Source: an uncultured Dorea sp. (GTDB lineage: Bacteria > Bacillota > Clostridia > Lachnospirales > Lachnospiraceae). Taken from it: DNA of 64,000 nucleotides. Where the stretch lies: the NCBI GenBank assembly GCA_910577685.1, contig CAJTOH010000008.1, positions 51,321-115,320 on the forward strand, in the 5' to 3' direction. Below, in pieces: positions 34,674-43,057 of the stretch (position 1 is the first letter of the stretch; each line of letters begins with the position of its first letter). The translations under genes and the position numbers were made by a program. Under the pieces are notes generated by a model. It was not told the origin of the DNA, did not search any database, and saw nothing but the letters and a program-made list of their open reading frames with translations.

Positions 34674-35813
34674 TCAGATATCCCCAACTCCTTTTAACGC
34701 CTTTATCAGATAATCTTCCGACTCCGTCCGCCTTTTATTCAATATCTTTTCTATATTCTCTGCGTCATACATCCGGACGCTTTCTATTCCCTCTATATCA
34801 CAATCGTTTTTAATATATCTGCCTTCGATATTCATGGATTTTAATAGCGAATAAATTCGATCGGACTGTTTATTAAAGATAAGATAATTCCGGTCTATAA
34901 CAAAGAATTCTTTTGAAAATAAAAGGGAGAAGGCAGCGGCGTGAAATGAATCCGTAATAACATATCTTGAATTTTTAATCAAGGATACAAATTCAAGAGG
35001 CGCGGCCATTTCCAATTCGTATTCTTTACATCTGCAGGGAACGCCCGCGTCAATCCACTTTATTATATATCTTTCCCCCAAATTTAATTTCCGTATTGCT
35101 TTATATCCCAGTTTTGTATCGTCTAAAAAGTAGCATAAAATATATTCTTTCGGGTATGTATGCATCGAGGAAATGCAGTGATACCAGAATTCTTTTCCTG
35201 TCAATAAAACAGGATCTAAAACACAGGGAACGCTTCTTCCTGTCAAGTCTTTCACTATATCGACGCCGGACTCTTCTCGAACAGATATATACCGCATCCC
35301 TTCTAAATATTTTTTCAGCCTTTTTCTATTATATGCCGGCACGCTGTTTCCTCCGAAACTTGCGGCATACGATATTCGCTTTCTTTTTGGGGCAAACCTG
35401 AGGAAAAAAACATAATGAAGATTCGGAATATTAATATTCCATACCTGGTCGCTTCCGGCGATATATGCATAGTAAGCGCCCTTCTTGCTAAACATGGAAT
35501 CGTCATACTTTACATTCTCCTCATAAAAATCCTGAAATTTCCGAAAGGTCTCCGGCCTCATCTCTTTGTTTTGAGATTTTTTTCTATATAATAATAACTT
35601 AGGTACTCTGAACATCCCTAAGATTCTATTCCCGATAATCATTATACGAATAAATTTTCCGCCAAGTCTGGAAGGATGCAGGAAATCTAACGCATATGGC
35701 GAATATCCCATTTTCTTCAGCTGAGAATATAACGCGAATAATTGTAATGACGAACCATAATTATTATTACAATAAAATGTTGCAATCCCTACTCTTTTAT
35801 TATCATGAATCAT
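34674..35813 (-). CDS. polysaccharide pyruvyl transferase family protein, locus A
   Basis: 379 aa, WcaK/CsaB family: RVGIATFYCNNNYGSSLQLFAL at the N-terminus, IAGSDQVWNI, ISYAASFG, ISVREESGVDIVKDLTG and YVITDSFHAAAFSLLFSKEF near the C-terminus. Predicted to add pyruvate ketals (or a related group) from phosphoenolpyruvate to the glycan. Its ATG overlaps the stop of the upstream glycosyltransferase fragment by 1 nt. Confidence 0.85.
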   Translation of the reverse strand: MIHDNKRVGIATFYCNNNYGSSLQLFALYSQLKKMGYSPYALDFLHPSRLGGKFIRIMIIGNRILGMFRVPKLLLYRKKSQNKEMRPETFRKFQDFYEENVKYDDSMFSKKGAYYAYIAGSDQVWNINIPNLHYVFFLRFAPKRKRISYAASFGGNSVPAYNRKRLKKYLEGMRYISVREESGVDIVKDLTGRSVPCVLDPVLLTGKEFWYHCISSMHTYPKEYILCYFLDDTKLGYKAIRKLNLGERYIIKWIDAGVPCRCKEYELEMAAPLEFVSLIKNSRYVITDSFHAAAFSLLFSKEFFVIDRNYLIFNKQSDRIYSLLKSMNIEGRYIKNDCDIEGIESVRMYDAENIEKILNKRRTESEDYLIKALKGVGDI

Positions 35814-36067
35814 TAAACACTACCTCTCATTGATAAGCTCCTCCGAATAATTCCAACCTGCTTTTCAAGTTTATTCTTCATCCAAATATCATCTGAATCT
35901 AAGAGTGCAATCCATTCTCCTGACGCGCGCTTTATTCCGACATTTCTTGCGTAAGAGACTCCATGATTTTCTTGTTTGATATATTTAAAATTCATTTCCG
36001 CATTATCTTTTATGTAATCAGAAATCACGCAGTCTGTGCCGTCCGTCGATCCGTTGTTTACAATAAT
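35813..36067 (-). pseudogene. GT2 glycosyltransferase fragment
   Basis: 84 codons starting directly after an in-frame TAA and lacking a start: IIVNNGSTDGTD, then HGVSYARNVGIKRASGEWIALLDSDDIW. This corresponds only to about residues 25-105 of a GT2 enzyme; the N-terminal strand and the whole C-terminal half are gone. Its 5' end overlaps, in another frame, the stop codon of the next GT2 gene, so a deletion probably joined the two. An ATG at 36028 could yield 71 aa but no functional enzyme. Confidence 0.8.
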
Positions 36068-36885
36068 TTATTCTTCTTATCTCCCATATCTTTATATCTA
36101 ATGTTCGTCAATTTCTTAATTCCCTGTCTTCTGACAAATTTCAATTCATTCATAATAAGCATTAGATGAAAAAAGCTCTTACTGATAAGCCCCATCTCAT
36201 AAAGTTCTTCCGTATTCTTATTTCTGCCTTTATGCATAGAAAGCAAGTCCGAAGAAAGTCCTGATTCTGCAAAATATCTTTTACCTACCGAGATCCGGAT
36301 CAATTCTTCGGCCAAAATAAAATAACTATCTCTGAGGAAAAATTTCTGAAAAAAATTGATGTCTTCTCCATATTTCATCGCTTCGTTATACAGCCCCAAT
36401 TCCAACCCAACGCTCTTCTTAAAGACTACGCTTGGGGTAGAAGGCATATTTCTTATACACAACTGCTCAGGAGTGATCTTGTATAATCCGGCCTTATATT
36501 TCCGGAACAGAATTTTAAATGGATAGATACATCCCAAAAAACAGATCTCCGGATTATTATGTATACATTCCCATTGTCTTTCCAACTTGTTAGGCAGCCA
36601 TATATCGTCTGCGTCCAGTAAAGCGATCCATTCTGCGGACGCCATACGGATTGCGGTATTCCTTGTTCTTGAACCCCCTTTATTTTCCTGCATGATATAT
36701 ATGCTTTTAATTTCCGAATGTTCCTTTAGATAACAGCGTATAATCGTATCCGAATTATCAGACGAACCATCGTTTATTATAATAATTTCGTCGATCAAAT
36801 CTCTCCTTGTCTGTCCGAATACCGACTCAAGCGTTTCATATATTGTCTTCTCACAATTATATGCAGGAATTACAACACTAAACAT
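36058..36885 (-). CDS. GT2 family glycosyltransferase, locus A
   Basis: 275 aa. FSVVIPAYNCEKTIYETLESVFGQ, IIIINDGSSDNSDTI, RTRNTAIRMASAEWIALLDADDIW (the DAD metal site) and the acceptor-side GEDINFFQKFF are all present. The C-terminus (MGDKKNKLL) ends inside the sequence of the neighbouring glycosyltransferase fragment, so the last residues may be recombined. Confidence 0.85.
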   Translation of the reverse strand: MFSVVIPAYNCEKTIYETLESVFGQTRRDLIDEIIIINDGSSDNSDTIIRCYLKEHSEIKSIYIMQENKGGSRTRNTAIRMASAEWIALLDADDIWLPNKLERQWECIHNNPEICFLGCIYPFKILFRKYKAGLYKITPEQLCIRNMPSTPSVVFKKSVGLELGLYNEAMKYGEDINFFQKFFLRDSYFILAEELIRISVGKRYFAESGLSSDLLSMHKGRNKNTEELYEMGLISKSFFHLMLIMNELKFVRRQGIKKLTNIRYKDMGDKKNKLL

Positions 36886-36894
36886 CTCTATCCC

Positions 36895-37386
36895 TCAATT
36901 AGTCTCCGTTACTTTAACCCATTCTTCCACATCCGGATCATATCTTTTTATGATCCGCATAGGATTTCCAACGCCGTTTCCGATCCACACATTGTCTCCG
37001 ATGACAAGTTTACCGGATGCAATCTCTCTCTTGTCCGGAGGAATCATGGGGGAGGACTGACCTTTTCCTTTATATACGCCGTGGCACGCGTCGCCGATAT
37101 ATACCCTGCTTGCAAGAAGCACTCCGTTTCCTATCCTGATACTATTCATGGCTTCTATCTGGCAATAATCCCCCATCACAAAATCTTTCCCTATGACAAG
37201 CCTCCCATTAGATCCCGGATTTATCCTGCATCCTGTTCCGCATGTAAATCCCTGCCCATAACTTATATTTTTTCTGTTTCGGATCAAGACGGGCAATCTG
37301 ACCAGCCTTGCCTTTCTCCAAACTAATTTCGTATAGATTAGAAAAAATCCATATTTTAACGAATCTGCAAACGTATATCCTTTCAA
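36895..37386 (-). CDS. hexapeptide acyltransferase with missing C-terminal coils (WcaF-like)
   Basis: 163 aa from TTG 37386 (AGGAG 8 nt upstream; the first ATG in frame, at 37431, has no Shine-Dalgarno). Left-handed beta-helix repeats GRLVIGKDFVMGDYCQIEA and IRIGNGVLLASRVYIGD lead to GDNVWIG, then jump directly to NGVGNPMRIIKRYD. In normal WcaF/CatB-type enzymes about 30-35 residues (coils ending GANSVVTKDIP or similar) separate these two motifs. An in-frame deletion is likely, and activity is doubtful. Confidence 0.65.
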   Translation of the reverse strand: MKGYTFADSLKYGFFLIYTKLVWRKARLVRLPVLIRNRKNISYGQGFTCGTGCRINPGSNGRLVIGKDFVMGDYCQIEAMNSIRIGNGVLLASRVYIGDACHGVYKGKGQSSPMIPPDKREIASGKLVIGDNVWIGNGVGNPMRIIKRYDPDVEEWVKVTETN

Positions 37387-37403
37387 CCGCAACACTCCTG
37401 TTT

Positions 37404-38540
37404 TTATAATCTCATGGCTTCTTTCAGGCATTTTTTAAATCTATCTTCTGTAAACACCTTAAGATAAAGCGCATATGCCTTCTGTGAAACATCGCCCGCA
37501 TCGCAGTCCAAAATCGACTCCCATGCATATTCCGGATCATCAACGTTCACACCCGCTCCATATCTGCGGACGATCTCCCAAGTATCTCCTTTGATATTAT
37601 TAATTATGGGAAGCCCCATGGAAAAATAATCAATGCTCTTAATAGTGAGTCCCACCAGAACGGATTCTTTCATCATATTGAATGCGAAGTCACAATTTCC
37701 CAATATTTTTATCTTTCTCATCTGGTCAAAAACAGCGCCGTAAAAGTACACTTTTACGCCTGCCGCTTTAAGCGTTTTAAGAAATCTGTTTCTCCCTTCT
37801 CCGTCCCCGACAATATGTATAGACGTACTTATTCCCCTTGCGGTAATTCCCTTTAATACTTTTAAAATCCCTTCCATATCTACAATATTGTTAATACTGC
37901 CCAAATACGCGAAGGAAAGCTTATCGGAATGTATACGCCTCTTTTTGATCTTTTGATTTACAAGCTTATGCTCATCTTCCGTCTGTTTTTTATACAGGTA
38001 TAAAACGCTTGTTTTCTCCCTATTCAATACCTTTGCCAGCTTCTTCCGATACAGAGCGCACTCAGTAAACACATGATCTGCGGCCGGCAGGCTGTTATCC
38101 CTTACACTTTTCCAGTATTTTACAATTAAGGTTTTATCTGCTCCCTTTAGCGGCAGGGATTCCGGCCACAGATCAATCAAATCAATATAATATTTTGTTT
38201 CCGGATTTAATTTTTTATATTGCGTACAATACCATGCGCTGTTATTAGGCGGTAATTGCAGAAATATGAGATCCGGCCGCAAACTTTTCAACCTTTTTCC
38301 CACTTCTTTTCCGAATATTATATGGGATCTGACGCGGGATATTGAAAGGTTTCTTTTATACTCCGGAACATTTATATAGGTACACTCCGGATATCTTTCC
38401 CGAATCTTTTTCTTTCCGATATGATCATAATCTGCAATGAGTACAGTGACGTCGTAATCCTTAAGAATCATCTGTCTGACTGTCTCAAGCCTTGCTTTAT
38501 ACCAGTTAAAGCAACTTATCAACAGCGCTTTTTTCTTCAT
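37404..38540 (-). CDS. GT4 family glycosyltransferase, locus A
   Basis: 378-aa GT-B enzyme. The C-terminal nucleotide-sugar domain has FAYLGSINNIVDMEGILKVLK, IHIVGDGEGRNRFLKTLK and the closing GVNVDDPEYAWESIL. The classical E-x7-E is replaced by KESVLVGLTIKSIDYFSMGLPIINN, the same position and role. Probably adds an early sugar. Overlaps the following acyltransferase frame and lies 14 nt after the ACP gene. Confidence 0.85.
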   Translation of the reverse strand: MKKKALLISCFNWYKARLETVRQMILKDYDVTVLIADYDHIGKKKIRERYPECTYINVPEYKRNLSISRVRSHIIFGKEVGKRLKSLRPDLIFLQLPPNNSAWYCTQYKKLNPETKYYIDLIDLWPESLPLKGADKTLIVKYWKSVRDNSLPAADHVFTECALYRKKLAKVLNREKTSVLYLYKKQTEDEHKLVNQKIKKRRIHSDKLSFAYLGSINNIVDMEGILKVLKGITARGISTSIHIVGDGEGRNRFLKTLKAAGVKVYFYGAVFDQMRKIKILGNCDFAFNMMKESVLVGLTIKSIDYFSMGLPIINNIKGDTWEIVRRYGAGVNVDDPEYAWESILDCDAGDVSQKAYALYLKVFTEDRFKKCLKEAMRL

Positions 38541-38554
38541 AATCCACCCGTTTA

Positions 38555-38773
38555 TTATCCCATATAATCCAAGATATCCTGAACCTTATTAAACCCTTTT
38601 ATCTGTTCGTTTGTTAATTGTTTGCCGCACTCGTCGTTCATCATCACGATCAGTGCCAACTTTGCCATTGAATTATAATCATCAATCCCATCCAGTTCCA
38701 TATCTGCCTTAAGCTCGCCTTCTTCCATCTCAAACGCTTCCTCAAGCAGCGCCAACTTTTTACTTTCTTCCAT
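38555..38773 (-). CDS. acyl carrier protein, locus A
   Basis: 72 aa, acidic, four-helix ACP. The phosphopantetheine attachment Ser lies in DDYNSMAKLAL (about S35) instead of the housekeeping DSLD motif, so this is a specialised carrier. Placed between the SDR reductase and the glycosyltransferases, it presumably carries the acyl group made by the adjacent KAS III and reductase genes. Confidence 0.85.
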   Translation of the reverse strand: MEESKKLALLEEAFEMEEGELKADMELDGIDDYNSMAKLALIVMMNDECGKQLTNEQIKGFNKVQDILDYMG

Positions 38774-38793
38774 TTTTATTCTCCTTTACTTTT

Positions 38794-39555
38794 TTAATGT
38801 ATTGTCCATCCACTGTCCGTAAAAATATTCTGTCCGGTTATCTTAGCGGAAGCCTCCGACAGCAGAAACGCAATGACCTTTGCTATATCCGACGGTTTTG
38901 CAGCGCCGAGAATATGGGAAGCTTCAATCTCATCCATCCTTTCCTGTCCAAACTCACGGATAAAATCATAGTACATATCCGTCTTGATCCACCCGGGATT
39001 TACGGTATTCACCCTTATTCCGCGCATTTCCCCCAACTCTATTGCCAGCGGCAGAACCGCTGCGTCCAACGCCCCCTTGGCGGCGGCGTATGCAGTTTTC
39101 CCTTTATCAGAATGTCTCGTACCGGCGGAAGAAACGGCAACCATACTGCCGCCCTCATTTGAAAACTTCTTTTTCGATATACATCTTGCAAACTCAACAA
39201 ATGATAATACGTGTATGCGCATCATTTCCTGCATAAAGTTATACTTCGTCAACGATAAAGGCTTTGCGGTCGATATTCCGGCGCAATGAACATACCCGTC
39301 CAAACGGCCGTTTTTACTTACAGCTTTTTTAACTATCCCTTCTATATCCTCAACCTGATTCACATCAAAGGGATAGTCATAATGGCTTTTTCCATCCATC
39401 ATACTGATTGTTTCGTCTAATTTTTCTTTATTCCGCGCAATCAAGGAAACTCTGGCGCCAAGCCTGCTCAAAGTGATACAGGTCTGCCGCCCTAACCCCG
39501 AGGACGCGCCTGTGACCAGATAATGCTTTCCTGCCAGTTCCATCGGATTAATCAT
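38794..39555 (-). CDS. SDR-family 3-oxoacyl-(ACP) reductase-like protein, locus A
   Basis: 253 aa. Rossmann motif VTGASSGLGRQ, active-site Ser in MVAVSSAG, YxxxK in TAYAAAKGALDA, and VNTVNPGWIKTDM: a classical NAD(P)H short-chain dehydrogenase related to FabG. Start ATG 39555 overlaps the KAS III gene by 8 nt (GGAGCGG upstream). Predicted to reduce the 3-keto group of an ACP-bound acyl chain. Confidence 0.88.
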   Translation of the reverse strand: MINPMELAGKHYLVTGASSGLGRQTCITLSRLGARVSLIARNKEKLDETISMMDGKSHYDYPFDVNQVEDIEGIVKKAVSKNGRLDGYVHCAGISTAKPLSLTKYNFMQEMMRIHVLSFVEFARCISKKKFSNEGGSMVAVSSAGTRHSDKGKTAYAAAKGALDAAVLPLAIELGEMRGIRVNTVNPGWIKTDMYYDFIREFGQERMDEIEASHILGAAKPSDIAKVIAFLLSEASAKITGQNIFTDSGWTIH

Positions 39556-40639
39556 GGCTGACCGCTCCTTCCTTAAAAAAGTCGTCCGTTTCCACAATCG
39601 GCAAGATCTCTTTCTGATTCACCGTAAATGCCGCTATCCCCCAGGACAGCCCTACCCCGAAGCCGCAGGATAGAATCCTTTTTTCCCCGTCCTCATTTAA
39701 TGCGCCGTAACGATCGCACAGAGTGAGAGGAATGGAGGTTACGGAGGTATTCCCGTACCGATCCATGGAAATGGGAAGCTTATCCTTCGGAAGCCTGCTC
39801 CTCTTGGCTACCTGATTCAAAATATAGCAATTCGCCTGATGTAATACATAGGCGTCAAAAGAATCTCTGCCGATCCTGCTGTCCTCCATAAATTCATTGA
39901 TCATGGCCGGAACTTCGGAAATCGTAAAGGAAAATACCTCCACACCGTTCATATAGAGCTCATAATCCGAACGTTCGTTTCCGTCCGCCCATTTTACCCG
40001 TTCATGGCTCCCATTAGGATTCCGATATCCTCCCGACGGGGTAATGATCGCCTGAAATCCCCTTCCATCCGTTCTGTACGCCGTGGCAATCGCCGTCGGC
40101 CGATCAGCTTTTTCAAAAAGCGTGGCGCAGCCGCTATCTCCGAACAACATACATGAAGATTTGTCCTGCGGGGATATTACTTTATTGAGCGTATCTCCTG
40201 CAAGGAGCAGGCCGTATCTGCAGTTTGTACTCTGCAGTAAGGAACTTATAATCTGAATACCATATACATAGCCGGAACAGCCAAGATTCACGTCAAACGC
40301 AATACAATCCTTCGGCAGCTCCAAACGGCGGTGTAATACGCAGGCCGTCGACGGGAAGCGATAGTCCGGCGTCTGTGAAATAAATATGCATATTCCAATC
40401 TTCTCTTTATCAACAGAATTTTCTCTGATTACATGTTTTGCCGATACATATGCCAGATCGGACGCCGTCTGCTCTTCTTTTGCCACACGGCGTTCAAGGA
40501 CGCCTGTTGTCTTAGAAAACGCCCGAACCGATTCTTCGCCGAATAAATCGTTATATCTTTCACTCAATATTTCACGGTTTTTCGGTACTGCCGCGGCGAT
40601 GCCGGCAATCCGAATATTCTCAAATGCAGACCGGATCAT
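39548..40639 (-). CDS. KAS III-like 3-oxoacyl-ACP synthase, locus A (second copy)
   Basis: 363-aa thiolase-fold enzyme. Catalytic Cys in FDVNLGCSGYVYGI (about C120), His in VLHQANCYI (about H270) and Asn in RYGNTSVTSIPL. The Cys-His-Asn triad is intact, so it should condense an acyl-CoA/ACP starter with malonyl-ACP. Its start overlaps the other KAS III gene by 4 nt. The two are paralogues and may form a heterodimer or act in sequence. Confidence 0.9.
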   Translation of the reverse strand: MIRSAFENIRIAGIAAAVPKNREILSERYNDLFGEESVRAFSKTTGVLERRVAKEEQTASDLAYVSAKHVIRENSVDKEKIGICIFISQTPDYRFPSTACVLHRRLELPKDCIAFDVNLGCSGYVYGIQIISSLLQSTNCRYGLLLAGDTLNKVISPQDKSSCMLFGDSGCATLFEKADRPTAIATAYRTDGRGFQAIITPSGGYRNPNGSHERVKWADGNERSDYELYMNGVEVFSFTISEVPAMINEFMEDSRIGRDSFDAYVLHQANCYILNQVAKRSRLPKDKLPISMDRYGNTSVTSIPLTLCDRYGALNEDGEKRILSCGFGVGLSWGIAAFTVNQKEILPIVETDDFFKEGAVSHD

Positions 40640-41658
40640 ACTCTCTCCCCCACATAATCTCCTGTTTTAATGATTGTAGAACCCCAGGACAACCCTACGC
40701 CAAAACCACAGAGCAAGATATTCTGGCCTCTGCCTATGATCTTCTCATCCATCGCCCGCTTCATCGCAATGGGGATCGTCGCGGACACCGTATTTCCTAT
40801 ATCGGAAAAATTCATATAAAATCTGTCCTTTTCAATATTCATTGTTTTCCTTAGATAATCAAGCATGAACTTATTTGCCTGATGAAAAATGAATAGATCG
40901 ATCTCTTGATTGGTAAGCCCTTCTTTCTGCAGAATCTGTTCTACATTTTTCGGAACCTCCCGGATCGTAAACTCAAATATACCGGTTCCATCCATAAATA
41001 ATTGCTCTCCGGAACGTATATTTCCGCCCGCATTTTTTTCCTTTGACGTTTCTTTTGATCTGGGCGTCCTCATTCCTCCCGACGGGATCATCAATAAATC
41101 CCTGCCGGTCCCGTCCGTGCCAAGGGCGAATGATCCAATCTTCATTCCTCCGCCGCCGATTAGGGCCGCCGCCGCTCCGTCCCCAAAAATCGTCCGCGTG
41201 CTCCTGTCCAACGGATTAATATGCTTGGAATATGTCTCAGCCGTTATGAGAAGCACCTTTCCTGCAATACCAGATTCAACCAGACCCTTAGCCGCCGCCA
41301 AACCATAGACAAACCCCGAACACCCCAGATTTATATCAAAGGCCCCGCAGTTCTTGGAAAGCCTCAGACGTTCCTGAATAATGCAGGCCGAAGTAGGCAG
41401 GATATAATCCGGACTCTGGGTAACAAACAGGACAAAACCGACTTCCTCTCTGTCTATTATCCGGCTGTCAAATAGTTTTTCCGCGGCAGCCACGCCCAAA
41501 TCTACGGCCGTCTCTTTTTCCCCGGCGATCCGTCTCTCATTAATCCCTGTTTTCTTAGAGATCTTTTCGGCAGTCCATACCTGATACACGTCTGCCAGTT
41601 CCTCATTGCTAAGTTTATATTCCGGCAAAACATACTCGATTGCCAAGATTCCCGCCAT
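40636..41658 (-). CDS. KAS III-like 3-oxoacyl-ACP synthase, locus A (first copy)
   Basis: 340-aa thiolase-fold enzyme. Cys in FDINLGCSGFVYGLA (about C110), His in FIFHQANKFML and Asn in DIGNTVSATIPIA form the KAS III triad. Together with the second KAS III, SDR, ACP and a carboxyltransferase it makes a compact acyl-building module inside the capsule operon. Confidence 0.9.
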   Translation of the reverse strand: MAGILAIEYVLPEYKLSNEELADVYQVWTAEKISKKTGINERRIAGEKETAVDLGVAAAEKLFDSRIIDREEVGFVLFVTQSPDYILPTSACIIQERLRLSKNCGAFDINLGCSGFVYGLAAAKGLVESGIAGKVLLITAETYSKHINPLDRSTRTIFGDGAAAALIGGGGMKIGSFALGTDGTGRDLLMIPSGGMRTPRSKETSKEKNAGGNIRSGEQLFMDGTGIFEFTIREVPKNVEQILQKEGLTNQEIDLFIFHQANKFMLDYLRKTMNIEKDRFYMNFSDIGNTVSATIPIAMKRAMDEKIIGRGQNILLCGFGVGLSWGSTIIKTGDYVGERV

Positions 41659-41697
41659 AGTCCATTCCCCTTCATAAAATTAACCGTTATCTCTTTC

Positions 41698-42351
41698 TCA
41701 AAAATCCATCCTCACCGCCGGATTTCCCATAACACGGGCGTTGTCTTTCACATTGCTTACAACCACGCTTCCGGCCGCCACATAAGCGTCTTTCTTTATA
41801 CGCCTGCGCGGAACAATCGCGGCATGACTGCCTAAAAACACCCGTTCTTCCAACTTTACGCCGCCGGTAATATCACAATAGGAGGAAATGGTGCAGTAAT
41901 CTCCTATCTCTGCGTCGTGGCCAATGCTGGAAGAAAGCAGCGTGACAAAATCCCCTATCTTTGTATTTACGCTAATCAAAGAGTTAGGATACATAACAAG
42001 CCCTTCTCCAACGTCGGCATAGTCAGATATGGACGCCGTCGGATGTACGATGCGGGCAAAAACAGCGCCCCGTGTCTTGAGCATATTTGCCACCTGCTCT
42101 TTGATCGACGGATTTGCTATTGCCATTGCATATCTTTGCCCCTCTTTTGGAATCCAATCCCTGATCCTCCCAATTACCCCGTAATCGCAGGCATAACCTT
42201 CAAGTGCATTTGGATCGTCGTCAATAAATCCTAATATATTCCACTTTTCATCCGCATTTTCAATTCTATAATTAATGTCTTTTATCCATTGAAGGAGTTC
42301 GCGGCCAAATCCTCCGGCGCCGACGATTATCAAATCTTTCAAACTGATCAC
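41698..42351 (-). CDS. NeuD/PglD-type sugar N- or O-acyltransferase, locus A
   Basis: 217 aa. N-terminal Rossmann-like sugar-nucleotide domain (DLIIVGAGGFGRELLQWI) and a C-terminal left-handed beta-helix (YADVGEGLVMYPNSLISVNTKIGDFVTLLSSSIGHDAEIGDYC) with the catalytic-type His in SSSIGHD. PglD relatives acetylate the 4-amino group of UDP-4-amino-sugars made by DegT aminotransferases, such as the one at the head of this operon. A non-acetyl donor is possible given the neighbouring acyl-ACP genes. Confidence 0.85.
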   Translation of the reverse strand: MISLKDLIIVGAGGFGRELLQWIKDINYRIENADEKWNILGFIDDDPNALEGYACDYGVIGRIRDWIPKEGQRYAMAIANPSIKEQVANMLKTRGAVFARIVHPTASISDYADVGEGLVMYPNSLISVNTKIGDFVTLLSSSIGHDAEIGDYCTISSYCDITGGVKLEERVFLGSHAAIVPRRRIKKDAYVAAGSVVVSNVKDNARVMGNPAVRMDF

Positions 42352-42376
42352 TTCCTAATTTCATTAGAATCTGTCT

Positions 42377-43021
42377 CTATTTAAACCGGAATAGTCCGTA
42401 CCCTCTTTCCAGCACCTCCGCTCCGTCGCCATAATCCTTTGAAACAACGGCCTCTGCCGAGACCTCCGTCTTCCTGCCCAAACGCTTATGGGGATATACG
42501 CAGCATCCCGCGGCAAGAAAACTTTCCTCGCCTATCTCGACGTGTTCCGACACAGATACGCCCGACATGACAGAAACATAATTTCCGATCCTACAGTCGT
42601 TGCAGATTACGGAACGGATATAATACAAACCGAAATCTCCCAGACTGCTGTCCACCGATACCGTTACCTGAGGGAACAATATGCTTCCCTTTCCAACCCT
42701 GCTGGAAGACGCGATTACGGCCGTCGGGTGAATAATAGACGCCCATCCGCCGAAATCAGAATTTTGCTCCGCAATATTTTTCCTCGCCTCGCCGTCCTGA
42801 ATTGCAATGACAGCCGAAACGGGAATCCGTCCGCTAAGAGACCTCAAGTCGGACACCCTGCCAATAACTTCGTATCCATAGAATTCCTTCCCGATCTTAG
42901 ACGCGTCGTCGTCCAAAAAACCTAAGATTAGGTATGTCGGTTCTTTCCGGTTAATATCCTCAATCAGCCAGACCACTTCTTTCCCCAGATCCCCGGCTCC
43001 GATGACCACTATATTTTTCAA
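42377..43021 (-). CDS. second NeuD/PglD-type acyltransferase, locus A
   Basis: 214 aa with the same two-domain plan (NIVVIGAGDLGKEVVWLIEDI; VGKGSILFPQVTVSVDSSLGDFGLYYIRSVICNDCRIGNY). The usual catalytic His of SxxGHD is replaced by VICNDCRIG, so this copy may be inactive, use another residue, or act as a partner subunit. Sits 25 nt before the first NeuD-like gene. Confidence 0.78.
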   Translation of the reverse strand: MKNIVVIGAGDLGKEVVWLIEDINRKEPTYLILGFLDDDASKIGKEFYGYEVIGRVSDLRSLSGRIPVSAVIAIQDGEARKNIAEQNSDFGGWASIIHPTAVIASSSRVGKGSILFPQVTVSVDSSLGDFGLYYIRSVICNDCRIGNYVSVMSGVSVSEHVEIGEESFLAAGCCVYPHKRLGRKTEVSAEAVVSKDYGDGAEVLERGYGLFRFK

Positions 43022-43057
43022 AATATCCTCCTTATTCCCGGCACATCCTGTTTCTCT

